Source: Planctomycetaceae bacterium (GTDB taxonomy: Bacteria > Planctomycetota > Planctomycetia > Pirellulales > Pirellulaceae). Taken from it: a stretch of DNA of 64,000 nt. The stretch's first letter is position 1, and each line of letters begins with the position of its first letter. The notes beneath the pieces are model-generated. The model was not told the DNA's origin, did no database searches, and was given only the letters and a program-made list of their open reading frames with translations. The stretch covers positions 124,001-188,000 of the forward strand of contig JAIYDN010000108.1 in the NCBI GenBank assembly GCA_027487485.1, given 5' to 3'. A program made the translations under genes and the position numbers. Shown here in pieces: positions 36,155 through 45,213 of the stretch.

Positions 36155-36744
36155 TCGCGATGCACTAGTTCCGCGCTGGGCAGGATTGTTGTGCCAGTTG
36201 GCTTAAAGACATGGCGTAGCCATGAAAATGAAGGCCATCAAGCGTATGCGGATTTTGCTACAGATGGCTTTAGGCAGGTCCCAAAAAAACGAGCGCGGAA
36301 CAAAGTTCTGCGCCTGACGGCGGCATTCGGCTGATGTACAGCAGCCGAATCGGTGTCGTTCGGAAGATAGGGTTGCTTTGATCGATGAAGCAGGTACGGT
36401 ACTAAGCTCCCAGGCTGGGTTGGGCAAGGAAAGAGTTGGGCAAAGGTACCTGCAGATATTTGGTTGGCAACAACTCCGTGTGGCTGAATGATACAAATCG
36501 GGTTGGTGGATGGCTTATCGGGTGAGGTCTGTTTTTGAACAGGCGGAGAGGTGGGTGGGGACGAGTGTCGAATTCTCCCCCGATAGGTGAGCGTACCCGA
36601 CACTCGTCCGGACTTCTCGTTGGAAGGGTTGCGTTGTGGCGCTCGATAGTCTGAGTTGATCTGCAGAGCTTTGTGTCGCATGCGACGTTTCGCAGATTGG
36701 GTCATTTTCGGTATCCGCTTTGTCCTGTTACTCCTGCGTGCGGT
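36155..36744. other. Non-coding or decayed DNA in the element
   Basis: Open frames on both strands here have no protein-like pattern. It contains a 12-bp inverted repeat at 36559-36609 (GGACGAGTGTCG / CGACACTCGTCC). Confidence 0.5.
36559..36609. repeat. Perfect 12-bp inverted repeat
   Basis: GGACGAGTGTCG and CGACACTCGTCC separated by 27 bases. Could be a hairpin, a recombinase site or an origin feature. Confidence 0.6.
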
Positions 36745-37105
36745 AGATCTAGACAGACTTTGGATGAGACACGCCACCTTCCAACGATCCGGTAGCAACT
36801 CCACCATGCGCGCCGTTCCTCCTGGCATTTGCGTGATGGTAATCTTCAAGTACATCCCCATGTCGATCTGCCGATGGTGCGCGTTGGCAACAATGCCATA
36901 AGACTTGCGTTACGTTATGCATTCCAGCTCGCATGCTGACTACGAACAGCCAGTTCTTGCGCCCGATCGGAACACGCTTCATGAATCTATCGACATGTTT
37001 GTTGTCGATCGGATGCCGACCGTCCGTTGCGTACACGCACAACGCATCCCAATGGTTGCGAACGTAGTTGAGCGCACCACCTAGCTTACTGGCAGGCAAT
37101 CGCCC
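36745..37105 (-). pseudogene. IS66 transposase C-terminal relic
   Basis: The frame from 37099 reads SKLGGALNYVRNHWDALCVY, then DGRHPIDNKHVDRFMKRVPI and GRKNWLFVVS, all hallmarks of the IS66 transposase C-terminal region. After about residue 65 the homology moves to another frame (YLKITITQMPGGTARMVELL, PDRWK), the end of IS66. The N-terminal three quarters are missing and there is at least one frameshift. Confidence 0.85.
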
Positions 37106-37127
37106 CTAATGAGGACAGTTGCGGAGG

Positions 37128-37188
37128 GTCTGATGGGAGGGGAGAGTCTGATGGGAGGGTCTGATGGGAAAAAAGGGGGGAGTCTGAT
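37128..37188. repeat. Short direct repeats (GTCTGATGGGAGG), iteron-like
   Basis: GTCTGAT starts at 37128, 37146, 37159 and 37182; the first three are followed by GGGA. Spacing is irregular (18, 13, 23). Confidence 0.65.
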
Positions 37189-37244
37189 TGATGAAAGTGC
37201 TTCGTTGGACATTTTTATTTTTTTGTGACTGGAAGGGGAGGACG

Positions 37245-37314
37245 CACAGGTTCACAAGTACAAGTTGGAGGGGGGTGTGTATACACCCTCCCTCTTTGTA
37301 CTTGTGAACCTGTG
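37245..37314. repeat. 70-base hairpin with 19-bp perfect arms
   Basis: CACAGGTTCACAAGTACAA at 37245-37263 pairs perfectly with TTGTACTTGTGAACCTGTG at 37296-37314. The 32-base centre (GGAGGGGGGTGTGTAT, ACACCCTCCCTC) can continue the stem with slippage. Confidence 0.85.
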
Positions 37315-37789
37315 ATCCTAACCAGTTAAACCTTGTTTTCTTGCCTCCCTTTTCCGTGAAAGAACTGGAGACATCCCAATGCTATCTGAGATCAAAAAAA
37401 ACGACCTTCAGCTGCCAAAAAACGACGAGACCAAGTGCTTCCCGGGATGGCTTAAGCCATCCGTCTAAAATCAAAACCATGTTTTTTGGTTACACGGGTC
37501 TCCGATGGCTTTTTTCGGAGCAAAAAGCACCTTTACCATCATGTCGAGTAACGGGTTACTCACCAATGAAAACACAGGGAATTCACACCGACCTTCCCGG
37601 TCAACTCGGATCTTTTTCTGAAGTTTAAAACACCCCCCTCGTGCATCCGAAAATGCCTCTTCGACACAGCCGTCCGTAGGGTTTTTTCAGTTGGCTCCGA
37701 CGTGTCTTCCAAAAACGCATTTACGGGCCCTTGTCAGCTCCCGATGCGATCACGATGGTTGGGGTATTCGAAGGAGCCGGGATGCAACC

Positions 37790-39169
37790 ATGCTCGATTT
37801 CAACGCACGCATAAAGTATGTTGTGGGAAAAGCACCCGCAATCAGTCATCCCTGTCAAGCCACCACTCTAAACATGATACGCCGCGTCAAATATCCATAT
37901 TGGCAAGAGCCGTACCCATCCATGTCATGGTCTTTCCTGTACCCGCCTACGATATCCGATAGCACCACGGAAGCTGCGGCCTTCTCGATCGGTAGATTAG
38001 TGAACTTGCTTCGGTTCGCAGACGAGTATGACTTCTACATCAACACCTACCTGTGGAGAAACGTTACCGCCATCCCCGATGCTTGTAACGCAATATCCGA
38101 GTGTGCCAAAAAGTTTAATGCTGAGATAGCTAAAAAGATCAATGGACATGTAGATCAATATATCGGGATCCTGACAGAACCAGTCCAAGGGAGAGTCGAA
38201 GACCCCGCAGAAGTGTCTGAGTTTCTAGTGGACATCGCTAATCTTCAGAATGTTGGCCAACTCATTGAGCGAACCCCACTTCGTTTTGCGTCTCGTGGCG
38301 CTGGCGAGTGGAGCTGGGAGGGTAGACATGTCCTTCTATTTATTAAAAATGCCTTCCTCTCAACCAAATGGTACGGAGATTATTTGTCAGGATTGAACTT
38401 CGATGAACAACTTCGGCCAAACGGAATCGCGGCTCTGATCGATGTAGGACCTGCAGATTCGAAATTGTTGGCCCCTGGAGTATTTCTGCCTTCAAGTGAT
38501 TCAGTGTCTACTGCCCCATCGACATCACCGACAACTTCAACCTCCTCCGCAGGGATCGCAACCTCAGAACTTCCTCCATCCAACCCATTCGCCCTCCAAA
38601 CTCATTACCCCCCAGCCGTAGCCCCTATTCCGACATGGCACGGCAGTCTACTCGGTTACGACCGGAAGTTACTCCCCAACACACACCAAGGTATTGTGCG
38701 GTCTAGAAAGGATTTATTTGATAGATTTCGGGCTAGCGTGTCTGAATCAACACTACCTGAGATAGCCGCCCCCCCAGCTTCCGTCGAACAATTTGTTGCG
38801 AACTTGTTCCATGGCTCCGACTCGATACTTCAATTGCCTTCACCCCTGGATGACGTTGAGATCAACATGGAAAGTCGAACGGTGAGCATGGGCACAAAAA
38901 CACAGAATTTCCAAATTGGAGATACCTTTGGAGCGATACTAATGTTCGCGAAAGCATTTCCAAACGGACTCCCTAACGATCAGATTACAGGGAAGAGGCT
39001 TGCCGAGGTACAGGGGTTGGATGGAACTAACTTGAGCAACAAAGCTGACCCTGGTGAAATTCGTACGATAGTCAATGCGGCAAGAAGGCAGCTGAAGAAG
39101 TTGGGGCTGACCATAAGTGAAGGAAAGTCTGATCAACCTAGAAAGCTGGAAATACTGGCTGACACTTGA
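37790..39169 (+). CDS. Unknown 459-aa protein
   Basis: The frame is longer (from 37691, a TTG), but the in-frame ATG at 37790 is preferred. Three parts are visible: an N-terminal helical region (about 1-220), a Ser/Thr/Pro-rich linker (about 240-280, PSTSPTTSTSS), and a C-terminal domain (about 340-455). The last part reads like a winged-helix/transcriptional-output domain (IQIGDTFGAILMF-like pattern, NDQITGKRLAEVQG, IRTIVNAARRQLKKLGLTIS). No signal peptide. I do not recognise a family. GC and codon use resemble neighbours. Confidence 0.6.
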   Translation: MLDFNARIKYVVGKAPAISHPCQATTLNMIRRVKYPYWQEPYPSMSWSFLYPPTISDSTTEAAAFSIGRLVNLLRFADEYDFYINTYLWRNVTAIPDACNAISECAKKFNAEIAKKINGHVDQYIGILTEPVQGRVEDPAEVSEFLVDIANLQNVGQLIERTPLRFASRGAGEWSWEGRHVLLFIKNAFLSTKWYGDYLSGLNFDEQLRPNGIAALIDVGPADSKLLAPGVFLPSSDSVSTAPSTSPTTSTSSAGIATSELPPSNPFALQTHYPPAVAPIPTWHGSLLGYDRKLLPNTHQGIVRSRKDLFDRFRASVSESTLPEIAAPPASVEQFVANLFHGSDSILQLPSPLDDVEINMESRTVSMGTKTQNFQIGDTFGAILMFAKAFPNGLPNDQITGKRLAEVQGLDGTNLSNKADPGEIRTIVNAARRQLKKLGLTISEGKSDQPRKLEILADT

Positions 39170-39210
39170 GCGATGGCTCAGCACCCATCATCGGTAGGGC
39201 AAACCACCTT

Positions 39211-39573
39211 CTACTCCCAACCGCCAGCCTGGAGCGACTTGAGCCCATATCGCTGCCAGTGTTCGTGGTAGATCTGGCAATGCTGCTGGGGATCGAATGG
39301 CTCCCTGCGTGACATAGCAAACGCCCAGGCGAGAATCAGCCCGCTGATGTCATCGGCGTGGGATATTTTGTATTTGGTCACCGCATCGCGTTTAAGAGGA
39401 GAATCCGCTGCCCAAAGCGACCAGCCACTACGAAGTCCCTGGCCTACTGGGAAATGCTGTTCGCTTGCGTCCGAAGCTAGAACAACCTTACGATCCTCAT
39501 CGCTCAGCGAATCCACCAGCATCTGGACGGCGGATCGAACGGTTGATGGCACTTTGTCTTGATTGATATTCAT
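39211..39573 (-). CDS. DUF6794-type protein, 120 aa
   Basis: Pattern STVRSAVQMLVDSLSDEDRK, then HFPVGQGLRSGWSLW and HADDISGLILAWAF matches the DUF6794 layout (EAVDILLxxLSEEDK, FHFGLGMxIRNxFGLW, HPDDASxIIIEALW). Start at the ATG at 39573. Small cytoplasmic protein, role unknown. Next to a PEP-CTERM gene by 44 bases, probably not functionally linked. Confidence 0.65.
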   Translation of the reverse strand: MNINQDKVPSTVRSAVQMLVDSLSDEDRKVVLASDASEQHFPVGQGLRSGWSLWAADSPLKRDAVTKYKISHADDISGLILAWAFAMSRREPFDPQQHCQIYHEHWQRYGLKSLQAGGWE

Positions 39574-39617
39574 ACAATCGCTTCCGTTACCACGGCAAAG
39601 CTGGGGGCTTATGCTGT

Positions 39618-40676
39618 TCAGTCCACCAAAAAGTTGCTGGTATTTGGATTGCTCGTGTACGACCTTTTGCAAGACCGAAACCGAAGCAAAAACATACATG
39701 CGATAGCTGAAAGTGCTATGCTGCCCGGCTCGGGTACGGCAGTGATGTTGGTTAACAGAACAGCTTGATCAAGGCCATTTAATCGAGCTGTGGCAATGAT
39801 CACTCCGTTGTCGTTGATATCGCTCGCCGAAAGAATGGTCCATGCTGAAAACTGGGGATCCAGTAGGCCAGTCAAGCTCCGCATTCCGAGAGCAGAATCG
39901 TAGATGAAAGCTCCGGACCCGTGGGAAACACCCACTGCTGTTAAAGAATTGTTAAGGCCAAGCGCGATCGCAGAAGTATCGGTGGGGGAAAGCTTCCCAA
40001 TATTCACCAGACTGTTCGTGTCAAAAGTCAGGATGGCTGCATCGGTTCCGAAAGAGCCCGAAAGGACGCGACTGTTAGTCATGTCCGTCGGCAAAAACGC
40101 CCCTAGACTCACTCTTGGAGAAGCGGCCGACGTGCTAAAATACCCTGCACTATTATTGTTTACTGTCCCCGCAAATTCTCCGCTATCGTTAATTGCAATA
40201 CCGCGAGTGTCCGCAGTCGGATAGGCCGTAGTTAACGCGTTGGAAGGCGACCAAAGATTCGTCCTGTCTGCCGCGCCGAAATTCCGTGTTCCAATGACAT
40301 TCCCATTCGCATTTATCCCATTCGCTTCCCCATTGGTAGGCCCTAGAAAAGTCATCCCGTTCGTCGAATCCCAGCGAAACGGCTGGCCTGTGCCTCGTCC
40401 AACTACTGTCCCGTTGGATGAAATATCCCTCGCAAAAGTACTACCCGTCCCTGAGCTCGGAATCAACGTCGAAGCCAGCCCATCCCAAAAAAACGAGTTC
40501 GTGATTCCTGCGCCCGAATCATACGTCCCCGTCGCCTGCCCGCTATTATTCAACGCTACGCCAGCACTTGAAGTTCCAGCAGGGCCAATTACCCTCAACG
40601 AGAACACATAGTCGGCGAAAAGATTGCTTGTAGTTAAAGCGATAACGACCAGTGACAAGACGATTTTCTTAAGCAT
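39618..40676 (-). CDS. PEP-CTERM sorted secreted protein with HAF-type repeats, 352 aa
   Basis: Signal peptide in the first 21 residues. Then come repeats of about 45 residues of the HAF/beta-propeller type (ALNNSGQATGTYDSGAGITN, INANGNVIGTRNFG, INDSGEFAGTVNNNSAG). The C-terminal sorting signal is VPEPGS, a hydrophobic helix and an Arg-rich end. A tail of about 17 residues after the Arg cluster is unusual; PEP-CTERM proteins normally end close to it. Likely exported and anchored or released via exosortase. Confidence 0.85.
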   Translation of the reverse strand: MLKKIVLSLVVIALTTSNLFADYVFSLRVIGPAGTSSAGVALNNSGQATGTYDSGAGITNSFFWDGLASTLIPSSGTGSTFARDISSNGTVVGRGTGQPFRWDSTNGMTFLGPTNGEANGINANGNVIGTRNFGAADRTNLWSPSNALTTAYPTADTRGIAINDSGEFAGTVNNNSAGYFSTSAASPRVSLGAFLPTDMTNSRVLSGSFGTDAAILTFDTNSLVNIGKLSPTDTSAIALGLNNSLTAVGVSHGSGAFIYDSALGMRSLTGLLDPQFSAWTILSASDINDNGVIIATARLNGLDQAVLLTNITAVPEPGSIALSAIACMFLLRFRSCKRSYTSNPNTSNFLVD

Positions 40677-40776
40677 TTGATTATCACTCGATGGATAGTT
40701 CGATACGGTAAGGCTTTCCCTAAGAATAAAAGAACTATCCTTGTTTTACAATTCAATTACCTCCGACTCCGTTGAA

Positions 40777-41751
40777 TTATCTCGAAAGGGCGTTTAACGA
40801 GGTTCGCCATTGCTCGGCAAGTCGATGCGATGCTTGAAGTGCGCGTTGCTGAGCTACTCTACCAGCTTGCTTTAGATACCCCTCGTCCAGATTGATGGGG
40901 TTGCCTCGTTCGCTTCCAATAGATTGCCTCAGGTCATCCAGGACGTTTTGGGCGTAGACTGACTGGGTTGCAGCAACACGACTCTCGGCTAGCCAAACTT
41001 GAGGGTCCATCCACTTGGAATCCTGCGTTAAGTTCGAAAGCAGTTCTTGATCCTTCGAAATCTCATTAATCCTTCTTCTCGTGTCACGCAAGCTGAAATC
41101 CCGACCAAGCAAACCGTCCCAAAGTGCATGCATGTTTCGATTCTGCTTCGTGAAGATTCGATTCGCTCCTCGGTCGCCATCCTCCTCGGTGAAGATACCT
41201 TCCATGTAAAGGCTCCCAGCGTGGCATGGTTGGTGAACATCCGCAACAAGATGTCCGATCCAACACAATGCAAGGGCGCGATCCGTTGGGGCTGACATGG
41301 TGTCACCAAGAACCTTGCTGCAAAGCTCGATAGCCTGCGAAGCGTGCAAGTCCTGGGTTTGCATCGTTGCGTCGATTGGAAGCGGTCCTGGAGCGTTTGG
41401 AACGTTGAGCTCCGCTCTGTCACCGATGACCAGAGTCGCCCCTAGTTCGTAGTGCCAAGTTGGACGGTTGTACTTCGGCTGGCTTCTCGCGACATCGGGC
41501 CAGTATCCAACCCGACCGACTTTCCAGCGTTGTTCTTCCTCTTGGTTAGGAAGTCCTTTCGGTGGAACGAAATCATCCAGGTATCGGGGATGTTGGGCCA
41601 AGATCTCGAGGAATTTCGTTTGTTCCTCTGCGGATAGCAAATCAAAGGCCATTAACGAAATGATATGGTGCCCTCCCTCCGACCATGCATGAACTGTCAT
41701 TGGCTGAAGGACGATTAGAAACGCTAGCAGGTTGCAAAGTAGTTTTTTCAT
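40777..41751 (-). CDS. S1/P1-type zinc nuclease, 324 aa
   Basis: Signal peptide ends VHA, leaving Trp23 as mature N-terminus, the known Zn ligand of P1 nuclease (WSEGGHH). Further ligands fit: VGYWPDVAR, TWHYEL, WIGHLVADVHQPCHAG and NMHALWDGLLGRD. Extracytoplasmic phosphodiesterase cutting single-stranded DNA/RNA and removing 3'-phosphates. Monocistronic. Confidence 0.9.
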   Translation of the reverse strand: MKKLLCNLLAFLIVLQPMTVHAWSEGGHHIISLMAFDLLSAEEQTKFLEILAQHPRYLDDFVPPKGLPNQEEEQRWKVGRVGYWPDVARSQPKYNRPTWHYELGATLVIGDRAELNVPNAPGPLPIDATMQTQDLHASQAIELCSKVLGDTMSAPTDRALALCWIGHLVADVHQPCHAGSLYMEGIFTEEDGDRGANRIFTKQNRNMHALWDGLLGRDFSLRDTRRRINEISKDQELLSNLTQDSKWMDPQVWLAESRVAATQSVYAQNVLDDLRQSIGSERGNPINLDEGYLKQAGRVAQQRALQASHRLAEQWRTSLNALSR

Positions 41752-41920
41752 GTGGCGATTGTACCTTTTGCTTGAACGTCGTGCTCACCGAAACTAGACT
41801 GTTTGTTGTCCTGGCCAAGAATTCTCGAAGGTTGACGTAACGGTCAGGACGGGCAGCCTCTTGGACTAGGAAGTCGGCGGGGGCTGTTTTTATTAGTACA
41901 TTCCCGGAAGATTCACAAAC

Positions 41921-42121
41921 ATGGGATTCACCTTCACGACGACACACAACGGCGAAACTGACAAGCTTGGTTTGGCCTCGGAGCTCGAGCGATTCGCTAA
42001 CTGCCAGTGGATAGGTGACCACTATACGCTCGAGCAAGCGTCTTCCCTCGTGATGGAACGCTTTCGAAAGATGGTCGAGCAACAGCTTGAGTTGATCGAG
42101 CTGCATGTTGAAAGGGAATAA
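41921..42121 (+). CDS. Possible small protein, 66 aa
   Basis: MGFTFTTTHNGETDKLG, then an amphipathic helix rich in Glu/Leu to the end (FRKMVEQQLELIELHVERE). GGAAGA precedes the ATG by nine bases. Reads like a real small acidic helical protein, but no family is known to me. Confidence 0.42.
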   Translation: MGFTFTTTHNGETDKLGLASELERFANCQWIGDHYTLEQASSLVMERFRKMVEQQLELIELHVERE

Positions 42122-42683
42122 TCCCCATGCTTGCTCCAAATGGGCTTGCGAGCGTCGGTAGCCCTAGAATGTACCCAAGATCTAGGAATCGGTTGTCGTT
42201 GGTGATGTTTTTTTTGCAGTCCATAGGTCAGTCCGTTACCACTGGATCCCATACGTTTGTGAAAGATTTGGGACGCGGGAGAAGTCCAGGACAAGGACAA
42301 GGACAAGGACAAGGACAAAGCGATTCGTTTATCCGGTGGCGGCTTCCTGGCGGTTTACCGCGATATTGGCCGAAAGGATGTCGGGGATTTGTTGCGGGGA
42401 GTAGTACTCGCCCTCTTTCTTACCAGATCCAGAGGCAAATGACGTCGTGCTAAACTTGGCCCATGCTGCTCAAATACAGGCTACTCGCTCTACCTGAAAC
42501 GCCAATCAATCTGGTTTAGGCCGCAACTTTGGGAGTGGTATATGAAAATAAGAATCAGTCCTTCCCCAGTCGGAAAGATCCAACTGTAATTTTAGGCCCC
42601 CGGCCACGCGACGCAGATTTAAGCTCTTGCATGTCCCTGCTCGTCCACTTGCCAAATCTGTCCGTCCGTAACGTCCAGTGCGG
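42122..42683. other. Non-coding region with a hexanucleotide repeat
   Basis: No gene seen. Contains five GGACAA units at 42289-42318. Confidence 0.5.
42287..42319. repeat. Hexanucleotide tandem repeat (GGACAA)5
   Basis: Five consecutive GGACAA units preceded by CCA and followed by AGCG, a slippage-prone microsatellite in a non-coding stretch. Confidence 0.85.
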
Positions 42684-43274
42684 TCAAGTAGCCTCCAAAC
42701 CGCATCCGGTGTCGATGCAGATAAGATGTCCACAGTCCAGTATCTCGCCGTTGCTTTGTGGCGTGTGGCCTACTACCGCAATTTTTTCTGAGTAGTGCGG
42801 CCCCGGAATCTCTGCTAACGGCAACCACAATGCCGTATTTGAATCGTGTTGTTCGAGTGGCCAGTTGGGAGCGTAGTTCGCGTGAATGAAAAAATGGCTT
42901 TCGGTTTCGTAAAATCGCCTGAGATTGGACAGGAAGTCGATGTGCCCCTGCGGAATCTTGCTCATGTCCTGGTCGGCTCCGTAGGATTTCAGAGCCGTGT
43001 CTCCGCCATTCTCAAGCCAAGTGCGAAAGTACCTGCCGTCAGCCAGTGCGTCCAGAAACATTTCCTCATGATTGCCCAGCAGCGGAACGACATGGCAGTA
43101 GTCCGCTAATTCGATGATTTGCTCGATCACACCCCGACTATCCGGTCCGCGATCGATGTAATCGCCTAAGAACACGACAGTGTCCTCCTGGCGAGGAGAA
43201 GCAAAATCAAGAATCGATTTCAATGCAGCTGAATGGCCATGTATATCACCAATTGCGATAATCCGCGAATGCAT
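42684..43274 (-). CDS. PPP-family serine/threonine protein phosphatase, 196 aa
   Basis: Metal and phosphate motifs in order: IIAIGDIHGH, FLGDYIDRGPDSRG, LLGNHEEM, FIHANYAPN, VVGHTPQSNG. Compact bacterial PPP (PrpA/ApaH-like) enzyme hydrolysing phosphoserine/threonine or dinucleoside phosphates. GGAG is seven bases before the ATG at 43274. Ends about 20 residues shorter than the family average. Confidence 0.9.
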   Translation of the reverse strand: MHSRIIAIGDIHGHSAALKSILDFASPRQEDTVVFLGDYIDRGPDSRGVIEQIIELADYCHVVPLLGNHEEMFLDALADGRYFRTWLENGGDTALKSYGADQDMSKIPQGHIDFLSNLRRFYETESHFFIHANYAPNWPLEQHDSNTALWLPLAEIPGPHYSEKIAVVGHTPQSNGEILDCGHLICIDTGCGLEAT

Positions 43275-43392
43275 CATCGACTCCAACCTTTAATCCCAGC
43301 AAGAGCCTTTCTTCCACGCACCACGGTTTGCCAATGCCAACCACCGGAGCGCCCTATTCGTTTCAATTCAAGGTAACCCGAGGAAAACATGT

Positions 43393-43845
43393 CTACCCTG
43401 GCCTTTGAAGCGTTTTGAAGTAGCGGCGTTCAGCAAGTACCGTCGGTTTCCCTAAAATATCGCGAGCGCAAATCCAGCATGCTTCTTCTGCATCTAAGTA
43501 CTCCGGCGCGACCACTTTCTGACAGTAACGGCATTTCCGGTGATAGGATTCGCGAATGCGCCGAGCGGTTGCAATCATTGATGCAAGGGCGACAAGAAGT
43601 TCGTCTTTAGGTATTCTCCGCCAATTCAAAGATGCAATTGGCAATGGGCACACGACCAAATCGTCTTCCATATCCAGTTTTGCGGAGTACACCGCAACTG
43701 TGACCTTGCTCCTTTTGATTTGAACGACCACATCCGGCACTTCGCCACCGATCATGGTTAGAGTGTCAGCCCGATAGGACTCAGTACTCACGTCAAGTAT
43801 GTCTGTAATCTCGCTCTTTAGTGATTCTAAGTTCCAGGTGTCCAT
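43393..43845 (-). CDS. Hypothetical protein with C-terminal zinc ribbon, 150 aa
   Basis: Start at 43845, with GGAGGA five bases before ATG. The middle is alpha/beta (VTVAVYSAKLDMEDDLVVCP). The C-terminal CRYCQKVV ... CWIC pair looks like a four-Cys zinc site. Cytoplasmic; function unknown. Upstream frame to 43974 not needed. Confidence 0.6.
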   Translation of the reverse strand: MDTWNLESLKSEITDILDVSTESYRADTLTMIGGEVPDVVVQIKRSKVTVAVYSAKLDMEDDLVVCPLPIASLNWRRIPKDELLVALASMIATARRIRESYHRKCRYCQKVVAPEYLDAEEACWICARDILGKPTVLAERRYFKTLQRPG

Positions 43846-44011
43846 ATTGTCCTCCATTCGTCTGGGTTTTCGTTTTGTCTCCGGCTGATCGATTGCACTT
43901 GCGTCACCCCTACAATTGGAGGGGTAGCACACTTGTTTCGAAATAGGCTGCGAACTGCCGCCCGTTGCATGCAAGTCCTCATTTAGGGTATCAGAATTGG
44001 CAGTCCCATCG

Positions 44012-44359
44012 TTACGGGGCGAACACCCGTTTGCATTGACGCATGGTTTCGCGGTGGATCTCGATTACTTTATCGATACTGCCATCAGCTGCGCGTTGGT
44101 ATCCACCGGCCAGATTCCATGCGACCGGAATCTTGTGCCGGCAACAGAATTCAAAAACCATAGAGTCACGACGGGACAATTCTTCGTTGGTGAGTAAGCC
44201 ACCTAATGGATCGTCGATATGCGCAGGCACACGTCCAACATCCCGTGGAGACCTCGATGTCAATACAACGACATTTCGTTTGACTTGGGCTCGGTGGCCG
44301 AGCGACATATACCAAAACCACCATTGCGGCCATGAGTAGCCCTCGCTTGGGCAATTCAT
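44012..44359 (-). pseudogene. Histone-deacetylase-like C-terminal relic
   Basis: DDPLGGLLTNEELSRRD, then VFEFCCRHKIPVAWNLAGGY followed by IHRETM match the end of bacterial HDAC-family (acetoin-utilisation/acetylpolyamine aminohydrolase) proteins. The N-terminal two thirds with the zinc site are missing, and the part before DDPLGG is out of frame. Not functional as a deacetylase. Confidence 0.7.
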
Positions 44360-44709
44360 CGAAACGAAGCGGATTACCGGCTTCGGTTCCTGCCTCAGTG
44401 TTTATTGATGTAGTTTGCAATTCCGAGTGCTGTTGCTTAGGGTGTCGGCGTACTTGGATAAACCTTTGCGTCGATTGCTCCATGGTAAAATATCGTAGGT
44501 GCGATCTTGCGGAAAGCGATCTGGGCGATAAGGGAACAGATCGGCGATGTTTTCCGTGGTTACTCTCATCTCAAAACACAACATTTGCCTGATTCTGGGA
44601 GCTGTTGCGTCTTGTCACGCATCCTCCCTATGGCTTCAGCACGCGCACCGCTTTTAGTCAAGTTGCCGAAACAATTACCACCACACCGTTCCAGATAGAG
44701 AGATTCACT

Positions 44710-45213
44710 ATGCAGATTCCAGACACTTTCCCTCAGCGCAAAACGGAATGTCAGCTGACCGATATCATACACACACTGAGCCTGATTCGCGTTCAAGCCG
44801 AATCGGCTATGGAGCCCCCGACTGTCCATGAAGACTTAAAAGATCAGTCTCAGACGCTACACAATGGCAAGGCGAAGCCAGAAGCAGGAACAGCTATGCT
44901 TGAACTGAAGCAGAACCAGAACCTGAACGATGGGCGGCTGACTCCATCCGATGAGCTCTTCAGGCAGGTCGAGGAGAAGCGATTGCTCCGCAAAGCGGAG
45001 AAAGACAAGCTGATCGGCGAACTAAAGCAATGCACTCAGGATTTTGTTCGCGAAGTAAAATTGTATTCGCAACAAAGCCAAGGCGAGATGCCTCAAGTCT
45101 ATTTTGATTTGATGTTGCTTTACACATACCAGACCTACTTACTTATCGACATTGCAAAAATGAGTTCTTGTGGCGATGTCGACGTGATGGGATTCGAATC
45201 TGCGACCCGTTGA
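44710..45213 (+). CDS. Hypothetical protein, 167 aa
   Basis: ATG at 44710 (frame open from 44605). Mainly helical and charged (FRQVEEKRLLRKAEKDKLIG, LKQCTQDFVREVKLYSQQ), ending with a Leu/Tyr-rich helix. No signal peptide. No family recognised. The stop region overlaps a tRNA-like sequence on the other strand. Confidence 0.5.
   Translation: MQIPDTFPQRKTECQLTDIIHTLSLIRVQAESAMEPPTVHEDLKDQSQTLHNGKAKPEAGTAMLELKQNQNLNDGRLTPSDELFRQVEEKRLLRKAEKDKLIGELKQCTQDFVREVKLYSQQSQGEMPQVYFDLMLLYTYQTYLLIDIAKMSSCGDVDVMGFESATR

Larger units (their letters stand above)
37106..37789. other. Non-coding region with iterons and a giant hairpin
   Basis: No gene seen. It contains four GTCTGAT repeats (37128-37188), T-rich DNA at 37210-37224 and a 70-base hairpin at 37245-37314. 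A plausible replication origin or recombination region of the element. Confidence 0.5.

Noticed and set aside
36238-36861. 207-codon minus-strand frame as a gene
   Set aside because: Only its first part is protein-like, and that is the shifted end of the IS66 relic; the rest is Pro/Ser/Arg-rich read-through.
41642-42139. 165-codon minus-strand frame
   Set aside because: It overlaps the start of the S1/P1 nuclease gene and has no recognisable pattern; a small plus-strand frame at 41921 looks better.
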